A program made the translations under genes and the position numbers. The notes under the pieces were generated by a model. That model saw only the letters and a list, made by a program, of their open reading frames with translations. It had not been told where the DNA came from and made no database searches. This document shows positions 24,328 to 33,494 of a stretch of 64,000 bases of DNA, one piece after another (position 1 is the first letter of the stretch; each line of letters begins with the position of its first letter). This DNA is from Hyphomicrobium_A sp964493785 (GTDB lineage Bacteria; Pseudomonadota; Alphaproteobacteria; Rhizobiales; Hyphomicrobiaceae), in NCBI GenBank assembly GCA_964493785.1, contig CAZBPM010000008.1:62001-126000 (forward strand). Reading direction: 5' to 3'.

Positions 24328-25683
24328 TCAGTTGAGGGCCTTCGCAAGTGTTTGCGCCACGGCTGCACACTGCTGACGCACATCCGGCAAACCCACGGCT
24401 TCCCAGAACTGGCCGCGCGTGAGCGGGCCGACAGCGTAGAGATCGGCCGCAGCGTTGCCTGCGATGTCGATCAATTCCGACGTGGGACTGACTTTCAGAC
24501 CAAATCCGTGCGGTCCCTCCTGCGCGAGCCCCTGCTCGAGGAGATCTGTCATTAGCCGGCGGCCTTGCGTGCGGGGATTGAGATCGAAGCCGACGCATTC
24601 GATGATGGCCTCGACGTCGAGCGTCTGCGGGCTTGTTTCACCGCGGCGTCGATAGATGACCTCGGCGTAGGAGGTGTGATCGCTCACCGACGAAATGCGT
24701 CCGGCAATGACATCGAGCCTCCCAGCAGACTTGAGGCGTTCGAGCGTTTCATTGATCGACGGAGCCAGCCTGTGGCGGCGCACGTCGTACCAGGCGCGTG
24801 CGTGGCGGATGAAGCGGCGCTGCTCGTCGACCGGCAGGCTTTGCCAGAAGGCCTGGGCATGCGGTCGCATTCCATCGAGAACCGAACGCCAGTCGCCGCC
24901 GCGTTGCTCGTGCTCGGCAACGCGTGATCGGAACCAACTCAGCACTCTGCTGAGACGGGCTCCAAATGGGACGTCCGCCGGATCGATGCTGAGCAGCTCG
25001 ACCGGGCGATGAACGGCGGGCAGGAAGCCGTGTCGCGACATCATCGTAATCCTGCCTGCATAGCCAGCCGCCAATAGCAGTTGGACATGGTCGATGGCGG
25101 AGTGACCGCTGCCGATAACCAGCACACGGTCGATGCCGCGGAGTGTGTCGGCGGAGAACTCCCCCCATGAAGCAAGCAGTCGCGGCAAGCTTGATCGGCG
25201 GCGTAGCGCGTAGCCGGTTGCGAGCACCACCGCATCGCCGGCCAACCGGCGTCCATCCGCCAGCACGACTTCCAAACCGACGTCCCGACGGGCAATCGAC
25301 ACGACCTCGTCGTGCAGGTGCTGCAGGCGCGCGTGGTTGCGCAGGGCCAGCGCATGGAGCTGCTCGGCCAGGTACTCGCCATAGACGCGGCGGGGGGCGA
25401 AGCGGAACTTTCCCTCGCCGGTGAGGCCGGGCACGTCGCCTTTCGCGTCGAGCCATCCGAGGAAGTGATCGGGCGTGTCCTGGTAGGCGCTCATGTTGGC
25501 TGCGCGCACGTTGAGGAGGTGAAACGGCGCCGCTTCCCCGTACGCGAAGCCCTTGGCGAGACGCGGCCGCTTCTCGACGATTGTTATGGCCGGTGGCGCA
25601 GGCAAGCGAAGCAGGCTGATCGCCAGCAGTGCGCCGCTTGCACCGCCGCCGACAATGATGACGTGCCGATCTGCAATGCTCAT
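24328..25683 (-). CDS. FAD/NAD(P)-binding oxidoreductase of the YdhS type
   Basis: 451 residues with an N-terminal dinucleotide fold (VIIVGGGASGALLA), a KGFAYG and LLNVRAANM stretch typical of NAD_binding_9 flavoproteins, a second nucleotide motif VIGSGHSAIDH near residue 190, and a C-terminal TRGQFWE segment. It is probably a flavin-dependent oxidoreductase. It is the last gene of the ssuDCB transcript, 18 bases after ssuB, so it may help in desulfonation, for example in supplying reduced flavin or oxidising a product. The usual flavin reductase SsuE is absent here. Confidence 0.82.
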   Translation of the reverse strand: MSIADRHVIIVGGGASGALLAISLLRLPAPPAITIVEKRPRLAKGFAYGEAAPFHLLNVRAANMSAYQDTPDHFLGWLDAKGDVPGLTGEGKFRFAPRRVYGEYLAEQLHALALRNHARLQHLHDEVVSIARRDVGLEVVLADGRRLAGDAVVLATGYALRRRSSLPRLLASWGEFSADTLRGIDRVLVIGSGHSAIDHVQLLLAAGYAGRITMMSRHGFLPAVHRPVELLSIDPADVPFGARLSRVLSWFRSRVAEHEQRGGDWRSVLDGMRPHAQAFWQSLPVDEQRRFIRHARAWYDVRRHRLAPSINETLERLKSAGRLDVIAGRISSVSDHTSYAEVIYRRRGETSPQTLDVEAIIECVGFDLNPRTQGRRLMTDLLEQGLAQEGPHGFGLKVSPTSELIDIAGNAAADLYAVGPLTRGQFWEAVGLPDVRQQCAAVAQTLAKALN

Positions 25684-25701
25684 GTGCGAGCTACCGCTAT
25701 G

Positions 25702-26508
25702 TCAGACTTGCTCGAGAATTTTCGACTGTAGGGCCACGGCAGCAGGGTCGATGCGCCTGCGGGGACGCGGCAGATCCACGTCGACGTCGTATGCCAAGCG
25801 ACCTTCCCGAATGACAACGACGCGGTCGGCGAGTGCGACAGCCTCGGCGACGTCGTGGGTGATGAGCAACGTGGTGAAACGATGCTGAAGCCAAAGCCGC
25901 TCGAGCAGCGCGTGCATTTCAGTGCGGGTCAGCGCGTCGAGTGCGCCGAAGGGTTCGTCGAGCAGAAGAACGGCGGGATGGCCGACGAGCACGCGTGCCA
26001 GCGCCACGCGTTGGCGTTGGCCACCGGACAGCACGGCCGGCCAGTCGCCCTGGCGATCCTCGAGGCCGACGTCGCGAAGCGCGGCGAGTGCGGTCTCCTT
26101 CCAGCCCGGCATCCGCGCGATTCCGACATTGCTCAAAACGGTTTGCCAAGGCAGCAGACGCGCATCCTGAAACAGTAGCCGCACGGAACTCTGCAGGCTT
26201 GTTACCCGCTGGCCATTGATGACCACCTTGCCTTCGTTCGGCTGGTCCAGTCCGACGATCAGGCGCATGAGGGTGGACTTGCCGACGCCCGAGCGACCAA
26301 CGACGGCGACGAACTGGCGAGCCGGGACGTCGAGGGACAGCCCCTGCAGGACTTTGCGCGCGCCGAACGCAACGTGCAGCTTGTCAAGCTGCAGCGGCTC
26401 GCCGAGCCACGCGTGAGCCTCCCCTTGCACGGTCGACGCGGCCGGGGGAACGTCCGCAGCGGGAATTGGGGCCGGATGATCGAGCTTTATCCGCAGAATG
26501 GATGACAT
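25702..26508 (-). CDS. ssuB: Aliphatic sulfonate ABC transporter ATPase
   Basis: 268 residues. Walker A is GRSGVGKST, the signature LSGGQRQR, and Walker B LLLDEPFGALDALTR, followed by the H-loop THD. It has a longer N-terminal extension (about 40 residues) than usual SsuB. It powers sulfonate import with SsuC, encoded 10 bases upstream, and SsuA (divergent at 28731). The order ssuD-ssuC-ssuB supports sulfonate rather than nitrate or taurine transport, since no tauD is present. Confidence 0.92.
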   Translation of the reverse strand: MSSILRIKLDHPAPIPAADVPPAASTVQGEAHAWLGEPLQLDKLHVAFGARKVLQGLSLDVPARQFVAVVGRSGVGKSTLMRLIVGLDQPNEGKVVINGQRVTSLQSSVRLLFQDARLLPWQTVLSNVGIARMPGWKETALAALRDVGLEDRQGDWPAVLSGGQRQRVALARVLVGHPAVLLLDEPFGALDALTRTEMHALLERLWLQHRFTTLLITHDVAEAVALADRVVVIREGRLAYDVDVDLPRPRRRIDPAAVALQSKILEQV

Positions 26509-26518
26509 CAGGCCTGCC

Positions 26519-27319
26519 CTATGCGTTGACGTTGCCGCGGGCGTGGTAGGCGGGATGCCAGGCGAGGACGCGGTGCTCGATCAACTTGGTGGCGACGTCC
26601 GCGGCTTTGCCCAGAAGCGCGTAGATGATGATGCCGAGAACCACGACGTCGGTCTGCAGGAATTCGCGCGCGTTCATGGTCATGTAGCCGATGCCAGACG
26701 ATGCCGCGATCGTCTCGGCGACGATCAGTGTCAGCCACATGATGCCCAGCGCGTAGCGCAGCCCGATGAGTACCGATGGCATCGCGCCCGGCAGCACGAC
26801 GCGCCAGAAGATCGCGATCGGACCGAGGCCATTGACACGCGCCATCTCGATCAGGCCGCGATCCACGGTCCTGATGCCGTGGAACGTGTTGAGGTAAACC
26901 GGGAACAGTGTGCCGATCGCCACCAGGAATATTTTGACGGTCTCGTCGATGCCGAACCAGAGGATGACCATCGGAATTACGGCGAGATGAGGCACGTTGC
27001 GGAACATCTGCAGGGCCGAATCGAGCAACAGCTCAGCGTGTCGCGAGGCGCCGTTTATAACGCCGAGAACGAAGCCCAGCCCGCCGCCGACAAGAAGGCC
27101 GATGAACGCGCGGTTGAAGCTGACCGCCACGTGACGGAACAGCTCGCCGCTCTTGGCCGTGTTCCAGAACGCGATCGCTACATCGCTCGGCGCCGGCAGA
27201 ATGCGCTGCTCGACAAAGCCGCTGCGCGCCGCGGCCTCCCACAGCGCTAGAACCGCAATCGGCACCAGCCATGGAATAAAATTGTCGGCCTTCCACCGTT
27301 CTGCCGAAGGGCGCGTCAT
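26519..27319 (-). CDS. ssuC: Aliphatic sulfonate ABC transporter permease
   Basis: 266 residues with about six membrane helices, beginning with WLVPIAVLALWEAAA, and the EAA-type loop around ARVNGLGPIAIFWRVVLPGAMP. ATG at 27319 overlaps the ssuD stop by four bases, giving translational coupling. The permease forms the transmembrane channel for sulfonates delivered by SsuA. Confidence 0.94.
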   Translation of the reverse strand: MTRPSAERWKADNFIPWLVPIAVLALWEAAARSGFVEQRILPAPSDVAIAFWNTAKSGELFRHVAVSFNRAFIGLLVGGGLGFVLGVINGASRHAELLLDSALQMFRNVPHLAVIPMVILWFGIDETVKIFLVAIGTLFPVYLNTFHGIRTVDRGLIEMARVNGLGPIAIFWRVVLPGAMPSVLIGLRYALGIMWLTLIVAETIAASSGIGYMTMNAREFLQTDVVVLGIIIYALLGKAADVATKLIEHRVLAWHPAYHARGNVNA

Positions 27320-28488
27320 GATTGGCCCAGTTGCCGGACGCGGGGCAGCTCGTCGTTGGCGATCGTCTCGCCTATGGGACCGCCGCGGTCCTGGACCTGA
27401 AACGGCGAAGGATGGGCGAGCGACAGGAGCGGAAAGACGAGTTCGGCGAAGCGGTAGGCTTCTTCCAGATGCGGATAGCCCGAGAAGATGAACGTGCCGA
27501 CACCGACGCGCATGTATTCCTTGATGCGCTCGGCAACGGTCTGCGGGTCGCCGACAAGCGCGGTGCCGGCGCCACCGCGGACGAGGCCGACACCCGCCCA
27601 GAGATTGGGGCTGACCTCGAGCTTGTCGCGGTTGCCGCCATGCAGGGCAAGCATGCGCTTCTGTCCGACGGAATCCATGCGTTCGAAGGTCTTCTGCGCC
27701 TTTGCCAGCGTCTCGTCGTCGAGGTGCTTCAGCAGGTCGTCGGCGGCCCGCCATGCGGCTTCGTTGGTCTCGCGGACGATGACGTGCAGGCGGATGCCAA
27801 AGTCGAGCTTGCGCCCGCGCGCCTCGGCCGCTCGCTGCACAACCTCGAGCTTCTTGGCGACCTCGCCGGGAGGCTCGCCCCAGGTAAGATATGTGTCGAC
27901 GGTATCGGCTGCCACCGCGATGCCCGCATCGGACGAGCCGCCGAAATAGAGCGGCGGGTGAGGCTTCTGGAGTGGCGGGAACAGCAGCCGGCCATGCTCG
28001 ATCTTGATGTGGCGGCCCTCGTAGTCGACGCGCTCGCCGGCGAGGAGCTGCTTATAGACGTCGAGGAATTCCCTTGTGACGACGTAGCGCTCGTCGTGCG
28101 GGAGGAAGATGCCGTCGCCCTTGTTCTCGACGGGGTCTCCGCCGGTAACGACATTGATGATGAGACGCCCGTCGGTGATGCGGTCGAGCGTTGCCGTCAT
28201 GCGCGCGGCGACAGCGGGAGACAGCAAGCCCGGGCGGACAGCAACGATAAAACGCAGGGTCTTGGTGCTGGGCGCAACGGCCGATGCGATCACCCAGGAG
28301 TCTTCGCAGCTTCTGCCCGTGGGCAACAAAACGCCGTAGTAGCCCAATTTGTCGGACGCCTCGGCAACCTGCCGCAAGTATTGCAGGTCGACCTCTCTGC
28401 CGCCGATCGACGAGCCCAGATATCTCCCGTCACCATGGGTCGGCAGAAACCAATGCACGTTTGCTTTTTCGACAGCAGCGATCGGCAC
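27316..28488 (-). CDS. ssuD: FMNH2-dependent alkanesulfonate monooxygenase
   Basis: 390 residues from GTG 28488, the usual length for SsuD. The enzyme opens with ANVHWFLPTHGDGRYLG and has VVTGGDPVE, YFGGSSDAG and FSGYPHLEEAYRFAE, as in TIM-barrel luciferase-like SsuD. It cleaves alkanesulfonates to aldehyde and sulfite with reduced flavin. An upstream frame to 28581 is open but shows no family similarity, so the shorter start is chosen with moderate certainty. It diverges from ssuA and leads ssuC, ssuB and the flavoprotein. Confidence 0.94.
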   Translation of the reverse strand: MPIAAVEKANVHWFLPTHGDGRYLGSSIGGREVDLQYLRQVAEASDKLGYYGVLLPTGRSCEDSWVIASAVAPSTKTLRFIVAVRPGLLSPAVAARMTATLDRITDGRLIINVVTGGDPVENKGDGIFLPHDERYVVTREFLDVYKQLLAGERVDYEGRHIKIEHGRLLFPPLQKPHPPLYFGGSSDAGIAVAADTVDTYLTWGEPPGEVAKKLEVVQRAAEARGRKLDFGIRLHVIVRETNEAAWRAADDLLKHLDDETLAKAQKTFERMDSVGQKRMLALHGGNRDKLEVSPNLWAGVGLVRGGAGTALVGDPQTVAERIKEYMRVGVGTFIFSGYPHLEEAYRFAELVFPLLSLAHPSPFQVQDRGGPIGETIANDELPRVRQLGQS

Positions 28489-28624
28489 GATCTCAGCCCC
28501 GCATGTTGGTGATGTTGCGCCACGCAGAACGCTCGCAGAGTCGGCGACCAAGCGAGCGCGACTGCATTTCCGGCTATGCACTTATCCGTCGCGCTTCGCC
28601 ACCAAGGCAAACAAGAAGTTACGA

Positions 28625-28649
28625 AATGCTATTCTGATTTTCGTATTGG
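28625..28649 (+). promoter_or_regulatory. Candidate operator between ssuD and ssuA
   Basis: Inverted, 28627-28646 reads ATACGAAAATCAGAATAGCA. It matches the site at 23959 at 17 of 20 positions. It is centred in the divergent ssuD-ssuA gap, 84 bases before the ssuA ATG and 137 bases from the ssuD start, so it could control both. Confidence 0.55.
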
Positions 28650-28730
28650 ATCATCGCGAGAGCTTGGACGCATCAGTGAGCCGGTGAGAGGCGCAAGACG
28701 CCTTCGGGAAAATCCATTCAGGGATCTCAG

Positions 28731-29705
28731 ATGAACCGACGTCACATAACGCGAGGGCTCGCTGCGCTTGGCGCGCTCGTCGCAATTGCCGCCAACGCCA
28801 ACGCCGCCGATGAGCTGAAGAAGTTGCGCATCGGCCATCAGAAATCTTCGACGCTGGTCACCGTCCTCAAGGCGAATGGCGATCTCGAAAAGGATTTGAA
28901 CAAGCTCGGCTACACTGTCGCTTGGTCAGAATTTCCGAGCGGCCTGCCGCTGCTCGAGGCGCTGAACGTCGGCGCCGTCGACCTGTCCGGCGACGTTGCC
29001 GATACGGTGCCGGTGTTCGCGCAGGCTGCCGGTGCAAACCTCACCTATGTTGCAACCGAGGCGCCGTCACCGGAAGCGCAGGCGCTGATCGTCAAAGCGG
29101 ACTCGGCGATCAAGACGATCGCGGATCTGAAGGGCAAGAAGGTCGCCGTCACCAAGGCAGCCGGCGTGCACTACCTGCTCATCAAGCAGCTCAACGGTGC
29201 CGGCCTGAAGTTCAGCGACATCGAGCCCGCATACCTGACGCCGGCCGACGGCCGTGCCGCCTTCGAGAAAGGCGCCGTCGATGCCTGGATCGTCTGGGAT
29301 CCGTTCGTCTCGGCCGCTCAGAAGCAGTCCAACGTGCGCGTCATCGCCGACAGCAAGGGCTATGCCGACTACGCGCGGTTCTACCTCGCCTCCTCCGCGT
29401 TCGCGGCCGAGCACCCGGATGTGCTGCGCCTAGTCTTCGACAAGCTTCAAGCCGCCGGCAAGTGGGTGAAGGCAAACCCGGACGACGCGGCAAAGATCCT
29501 TGCGCCGGTCTGGGGCCTGACGCCCGAGATCGTCACGCTGGCCAACAGCCACCGCAGCTATGAGGTGCTCCCGGTGAAGCCGGAGAACCTCGTCGAGGTT
29601 CAGAAGATCGCAGACACGTTCTTCGCCGAGGGCGCGCTGCCCAAGAACATCAAGGCGAGCGACGCGCAGATCTGGTCGCCGGACAAGCAGGCTTCCGCGA
29701 AGTAG
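28731..29705 (+). CDS. ssuA: Aliphatic sulfonate-binding protein
   Basis: 324 residues. A signal peptide (MNRRHITRGLAALGALVAI, cleaved near ANA-AD) precedes a type II periplasmic fold with RIGHQKSSTLVTVLKANG, FPSGLPLLEALNVGAVD and WIVWDPFVSAA, all usual for SsuA. It delivers sulfonates to SsuC and SsuB. It stands alone on the plus strand, divergent from ssuD, and ends in a terminator hairpin. Confidence 0.94.
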   Translation: MNRRHITRGLAALGALVAIAANANAADELKKLRIGHQKSSTLVTVLKANGDLEKDLNKLGYTVAWSEFPSGLPLLEALNVGAVDLSGDVADTVPVFAQAAGANLTYVATEAPSPEAQALIVKADSAIKTIADLKGKKVAVTKAAGVHYLLIKQLNGAGLKFSDIEPAYLTPADGRAAFEKGAVDAWIVWDPFVSAAQKQSNVRVIADSKGYADYARFYLASSAFAAEHPDVLRLVFDKLQAAGKWVKANPDDAAKILAPVWGLTPEIVTLANSHRSYEVLPVKPENLVEVQKIADTFFAEGALPKNIKASDAQIWSPDKQASAK

Positions 29706-29725
29706 CCGCCTCTCGCGATCTGTTA

Positions 29726-29755
29726 CGGCTCGGGATCTCACAAGATTCCGAGCCG
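29726..29755 (+). terminator. Terminator after ssuA
   Basis: A 13-base stem with one mismatch (29726-29738 with 29743-29755) and a CACA loop. The T-run is weak. Confidence 0.6.
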
Positions 29756-29888
29756 CCTTGCCGGCACCAAGAGGCAAAAAATCGCCTCGCCCTGCTGTTT
29801 TTGCATAGCAGCCATAACCCTCCGCTCCATTGCGTTAAATCCCGACTTCGCAGATGCACAATGACCTGGGTCATCGTGAGCGCTGTGA

Positions 29889-32195
29889 ATGGGCAAGCCC
29901 GAATTCATCGGAAAGAAGTCGAAGGCCGCCGGCGGCTGGGGAGCCCTCAGGAGCTGCGGGAAGAAGCTTCTCGCCAGCGGCGCGCCGCTCAGTGGCGCTG
30001 CTGCGATGCTCAAGGCGAACCAGCCCGACGGCTTCGACTGTCCTGGATGCGCCTGGGGTGATCCGGAGCATGGCTCCTCATTCGAGTTCTGCGAGAACGG
30101 CGTCAAGGCTGTGGCGTGGGAGGCGACCGACAAGCGGGTCGGTCCGGACTTCTTCGAGCGCCATACGGTCGGTCAGCTGCGCACATGGACCGATTACGAA
30201 TTGGAACAGCAAGGCCGCCTGACGCACCCAATGCGCTACGACAGCGCCAGAGATCGCTACGTGCGCGTCACTTGGAACGATGCGTTCGCCGAGATCGGCA
30301 GCATTCTCAGCGGGCTCGACAGCCCGGATCGCGCCGAGTTCTACACCTCGGGACGGGCGTCGAACGAAGCCGCCTACATCTATCAGCTGTTCGTGCGCCT
30401 TTACGGGACGAACAACTTTCCCGACTGCTCGAACATGTGCCACGAAGCGAGCGGCATCGCGCTCGATCAGGCGATCGGTATCGGCAAGGGCACGGTGGTG
30501 CTCAAGGACTTCGAAAAGGCCGACGCTATTTTCGTCATCGGGCAGAACCCCGGTACCAACCACCCGCGTATGCTGGGTGACCTGCGGCGAGCGGCACTAC
30601 GGGGTGCGAAGGTAGCGGTGTTCAATCCCGTGCGCGAGAAGGGCCTCGAGCGTTTCGCCGATCCGCAAGACAAACTCGAGATGCTGATGGGCCGCAGCAC
30701 GCCGATCGCGAGCGAGTACTATCAGGTACACCTCGGCGGCGACATGGCCGCTATCCGTGGCATTGCAAAGGCTGTGTTTGCTGCCGATGATGCAGCGCTT
30801 GCCGAGGGCCGGCCGTCGGTGCTGGATCTCGGCTTCATGCGGCAGCACACATTCGGCCTCGCCGAATATCGCGCCGCGGTCGAGGCAACGAACTGGGCGC
30901 AGATTGAGGACCAATCGGGCCTTGCGCGCGCTGCTCTCGAGCACCTGGCAGAAATCTACATCAGTTCGGAGCGGACGATCTGCACCTGGGCGATGGGCGT
31001 CACGCAGCATCGTCATTCCGTGGCGACGATTCGCGAAATCTCGAACCTGATGTTCCTGCGTGGCAATGTGGGGCGCCCTGGTACCGGCCTGTGCCCTGTG
31101 CGCGGGCATTCGAACGTTCAGGGTGATCGCACCGTCGGCATCAACGAGAAGCCGCCTGAGGCTTTCCTCGACGCGCTTGCCAAGGAATTCGGCGTTCCGA
31201 TACCGCGCCACCACGGGCACAACGTGCTTGCGGCGATCGGGGCGATGCTCGACGGATCGGCGCAGGCTTTCATCGGGCTCGGTGGAAATTTCGCGCGTGC
31301 GACGCCCGACAGTGCGCTCATCGCCAAGGCGATGCGCAACCAGAAGCTGACCGTCAACGTCGCGACCAAGCTCAACCATTCGCACCTGCTGCCTGGCGCG
31401 GTGAGCTTCGTTCTGCCATGCCTGGGCCGTACGGAGATCGACCGCAACGCGAAAGGGGTTGCGCAGATCGTCACGGTGGAAGATTCCATGAGCATGGTCC
31501 ACGGCTCGGGCGGCATCAATAAGCCTGCCTCGCCGGAACTTCGCTCGGAGATCGGGATCATCGCCGGAATCGCCGCCGCGACCGTCGGCTCGCAGGTGGT
31601 GGACTGGGCTTCGCTCGCCCAGGACTACGATCGCATCCGCGATCTGATCGCGCGAACCATTCCCGGCTTTCACGGATACAACGAACGCGTGCGCCGCCCG
31701 CGCGGCTTCCGGCTCTACAATGCAGTCGAGCACCGTGTCTGGAATACGCCTTCGCAGCGCGCGACATTCTCTTCGGATAGTTTGCCTTCCACGACGGAGC
31801 ATCAGCAGGCGCTCGGCGAGGACGGGCTGTTCGTGCTGCAGACGTTCCGATCGCACGATCAGTACAATACGACGGTCTATGGCCTCGACGATCGCTATCG
31901 CGGCATCTACGGCGAGCGCCGCGTTGTGTTCGTCAATCCGGACGATCTGGCGGAGATCGGCGTCGAAGCGGGTGAGCGCGTCGACATCATCGGCCGGCAC
32001 GACGACGGCTATGAGCGTATCGCCGACGATTTCCGCGTCGTACCGTATGACCTCCCGCGCGGCTCGGTGGCCGGCTACTATCCGGAGCTGAACGTGCTCG
32101 TGCCGCTTTCGACCGCCGGCGATCAGAGCGACACGCCGACCTCCAAATCGGTGCTGGTGTCGTTCCGGCCGGCACAGCAGCGCGTAGAGGCATGA
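29889..32195 (+). CDS. Molybdopterin oxidoreductase of the YdeP/FdhF type
   Basis: 768 residues. A CxxC (CPGC near residue 51) is the only cysteine pair at the N-terminus, so a classical four-cysteine iron-sulfur site is not evident. It has FYTSGRASNEAAY, the QNPGTNHPR nucleotide-binding stretch, GNVGRPGTGLCPVRGHSNVQG and a C-terminal molydopterin_binding segment. YdeP-type proteins are related to formate dehydrogenase H but are linked to acid resistance, and their reaction is not settled. It has no NuoEF-like partner here. The start lacks a strong SD. The stop overlaps the next small gene (ATGA). Confidence 0.88.
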   Translation: MGKPEFIGKKSKAAGGWGALRSCGKKLLASGAPLSGAAAMLKANQPDGFDCPGCAWGDPEHGSSFEFCENGVKAVAWEATDKRVGPDFFERHTVGQLRTWTDYELEQQGRLTHPMRYDSARDRYVRVTWNDAFAEIGSILSGLDSPDRAEFYTSGRASNEAAYIYQLFVRLYGTNNFPDCSNMCHEASGIALDQAIGIGKGTVVLKDFEKADAIFVIGQNPGTNHPRMLGDLRRAALRGAKVAVFNPVREKGLERFADPQDKLEMLMGRSTPIASEYYQVHLGGDMAAIRGIAKAVFAADDAALAEGRPSVLDLGFMRQHTFGLAEYRAAVEATNWAQIEDQSGLARAALEHLAEIYISSERTICTWAMGVTQHRHSVATIREISNLMFLRGNVGRPGTGLCPVRGHSNVQGDRTVGINEKPPEAFLDALAKEFGVPIPRHHGHNVLAAIGAMLDGSAQAFIGLGGNFARATPDSALIAKAMRNQKLTVNVATKLNHSHLLPGAVSFVLPCLGRTEIDRNAKGVAQIVTVEDSMSMVHGSGGINKPASPELRSEIGIIAGIAAATVGSQVVDWASLAQDYDRIRDLIARTIPGFHGYNERVRRPRGFRLYNAVEHRVWNTPSQRATFSSDSLPSTTEHQQALGEDGLFVLQTFRSHDQYNTTVYGLDDRYRGIYGERRVVFVNPDDLAEIGVEAGERVDIIGRHDDGYERIADDFRVVPYDLPRGSVAGYYPELNVLVPLSTAGDQSDTPTSKSVLVSFRPAQQRVEA

Positions 32196-32518
32196 TCGAG
32201 GGGCGCGCGGCGGACAGCACGGACGAGCAGGATTTCCTTCGCTGCGTCTCGGAGCTGTGCACCGCTACACCCGCGCTGGCGCCACTGCCTGCCGCCGTGT
32301 TGATCGCACTGAACTTCGGCATCAGCCGCGACAGCCGCAGCTTCTCGCGGACTTTCGGGGTCGAGCACGCGCTCGTCCTGCGCGCGGTGACGGAGCTGGC
32401 CGATGCAGGCCTGGTGACCGTTGTGGATCGCAATGCTCGTACGCAGCGCACTCAGTTTGCGCTTACGGATGCCGCACGGTCTATACTGGAAGGGGCCGGG
32501 ATCGGCGACGGCGTGTGA
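32192..32518 (+). CDS. Small winged-helix-like protein coupled to the oxidoreductase
   Basis: 108 residues. After an acidic N-terminus, about residues 30-95 show a winged-helix pattern: LIALNFGISRDSRSFSRTFGVEHALVLRAVTELADAGLVTVVD, followed by basic RNARTQRTQFALT. The ATG overlaps the oxidoreductase stop, so the two are coupled. It could be a regulator or a small subunit of the oxidoreductase. I do not recognise a defined family. Confidence 0.62.
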   Translation: MIEGRAADSTDEQDFLRCVSELCTATPALAPLPAAVLIALNFGISRDSRSFSRTFGVEHALVLRAVTELADAGLVTVVDRNARTQRTQFALTDAARSILEGAGIGDGV

Positions 32519-32522
32519 CGCC

Positions 32523-33269
32523 CTATCGCTTTTCACACGGCAGAATGTAGCTGAATCCCGCAAAGTCGTCGAAGTCGGCGTCCGGGTCGAAGGGCTTCAC
32601 CTCGACGTGCACGCCATCATCAGGCGGATCGTGCAGGGCCATCAGATAGAGCGGGTCTATCAGACGGGCCGTGTTGTTGTTCCAGTCGGGCTTGCCCCAT
32701 TTGTTGGTACTCCAGACGGTCGCGTTGTCGTCGCGCACCTCGTACACCTCGAGGTGCACCTCGGGCAGAAATTTGGACTTACCGCCCGGGCGATACACTT
32801 TCGCCAGCGTCTGGCCGCGTTCGATCCGGTCGCCTTCCTTGAAGTCAGCGACGTCCTCGAGCTTCAGGTGATAAAAGGCGGAGTAATAATACGGCGCACC
32901 CTTGGTCAGGTTGAGATCCTCACGCGTGTGCCGGATCAGCAGTGCGCCTTCGTTGCCCCACATCCAGTTCGCCTGCCATACGGCTTTGACGACCCCCGGC
33001 GCGGGCGCAAACACCGGCTCTCCGAGACGACCACCGTCGATGCCGGAATGCACCTCATCGCGTCTCGTTCCGTCGACGTCGATCCAGCTGGCATAGAGCG
33101 AGGTAAGCGGCGAGCACGCGTAGTCTTTCGGATACACGGGCTTCAGGCCGGTCGGCGTGATGTCATATCCCTTTTTCACACTCAGCTTTCCCAGTGCCGC
33201 AGGTTGCAGTACCGCCAGCGCCGCAAGACAGATGATCACGCGCAGGCCTGTTCGAGTCTTGGTCTTCAC
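32523..33269 (-). CDS. Secreted M23-like (LytM) metallopeptidase
   Basis: 248 residues from GTG 33269, chosen because GGAGGGG lies just upstream. A signal peptide (cleaved near ALG-KL) precedes a LytM-like beta domain. The zinc pattern is HSGIDGG (His and Asp), YSAFYHLK (His) and VHLEVYE (His). The usual HxH of M23 is HLE here, so zinc binding by the final histidine is retained, but the family is a divergent one. M23 enzymes cleave cell-wall or secreted peptides. It is convergent with the preceding gene. Confidence 0.75.
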   Translation of the reverse strand: MKTKTRTGLRVIICLAALAVLQPAALGKLSVKKGYDITPTGLKPVYPKDYACSPLTSLYASWIDVDGTRRDEVHSGIDGGRLGEPVFAPAPGVVKAVWQANWMWGNEGALLIRHTREDLNLTKGAPYYYSAFYHLKLEDVADFKEGDRIERGQTLAKVYRPGGKSKFLPEVHLEVYEVRDDNATVWSTNKWGKPDWNNNTARLIDPLYLMALHDPPDDGVHVEVKPFDPDADFDDFAGFSYILPCEKR

Positions 33270-33299
33270 ATCCCCTCCGAGTATTCCGGCCCTCCCCAT

Positions 33300-33494
33300 G
33301 TGGGGGTAAACGAGCTCCCGTTAAGGCCGCCCGGGGACATACGCGCATTAAGCTGAACGGTTAAGGAAACAGACAAACTTCGGTAAGTTTTCGCTAATCT
33401 GTTCGTTCGTTTGTGCATCTGAAGTTAACGGCGGCCCCGCTTTGGCACGCCCCCTGCGTCTCTGCGATCGATTGCGAACGCAGAAGGCCAACAG
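33300..33494. other. Divergent promoter region between M23-like and PPTase genes
   Basis: Nearly 200 bases, AT-richer near 33350-33420, without a gene. TTAAG and ATTAAGC stretches mark a probable promoter for one or both divergent genes. Confidence 0.35.
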
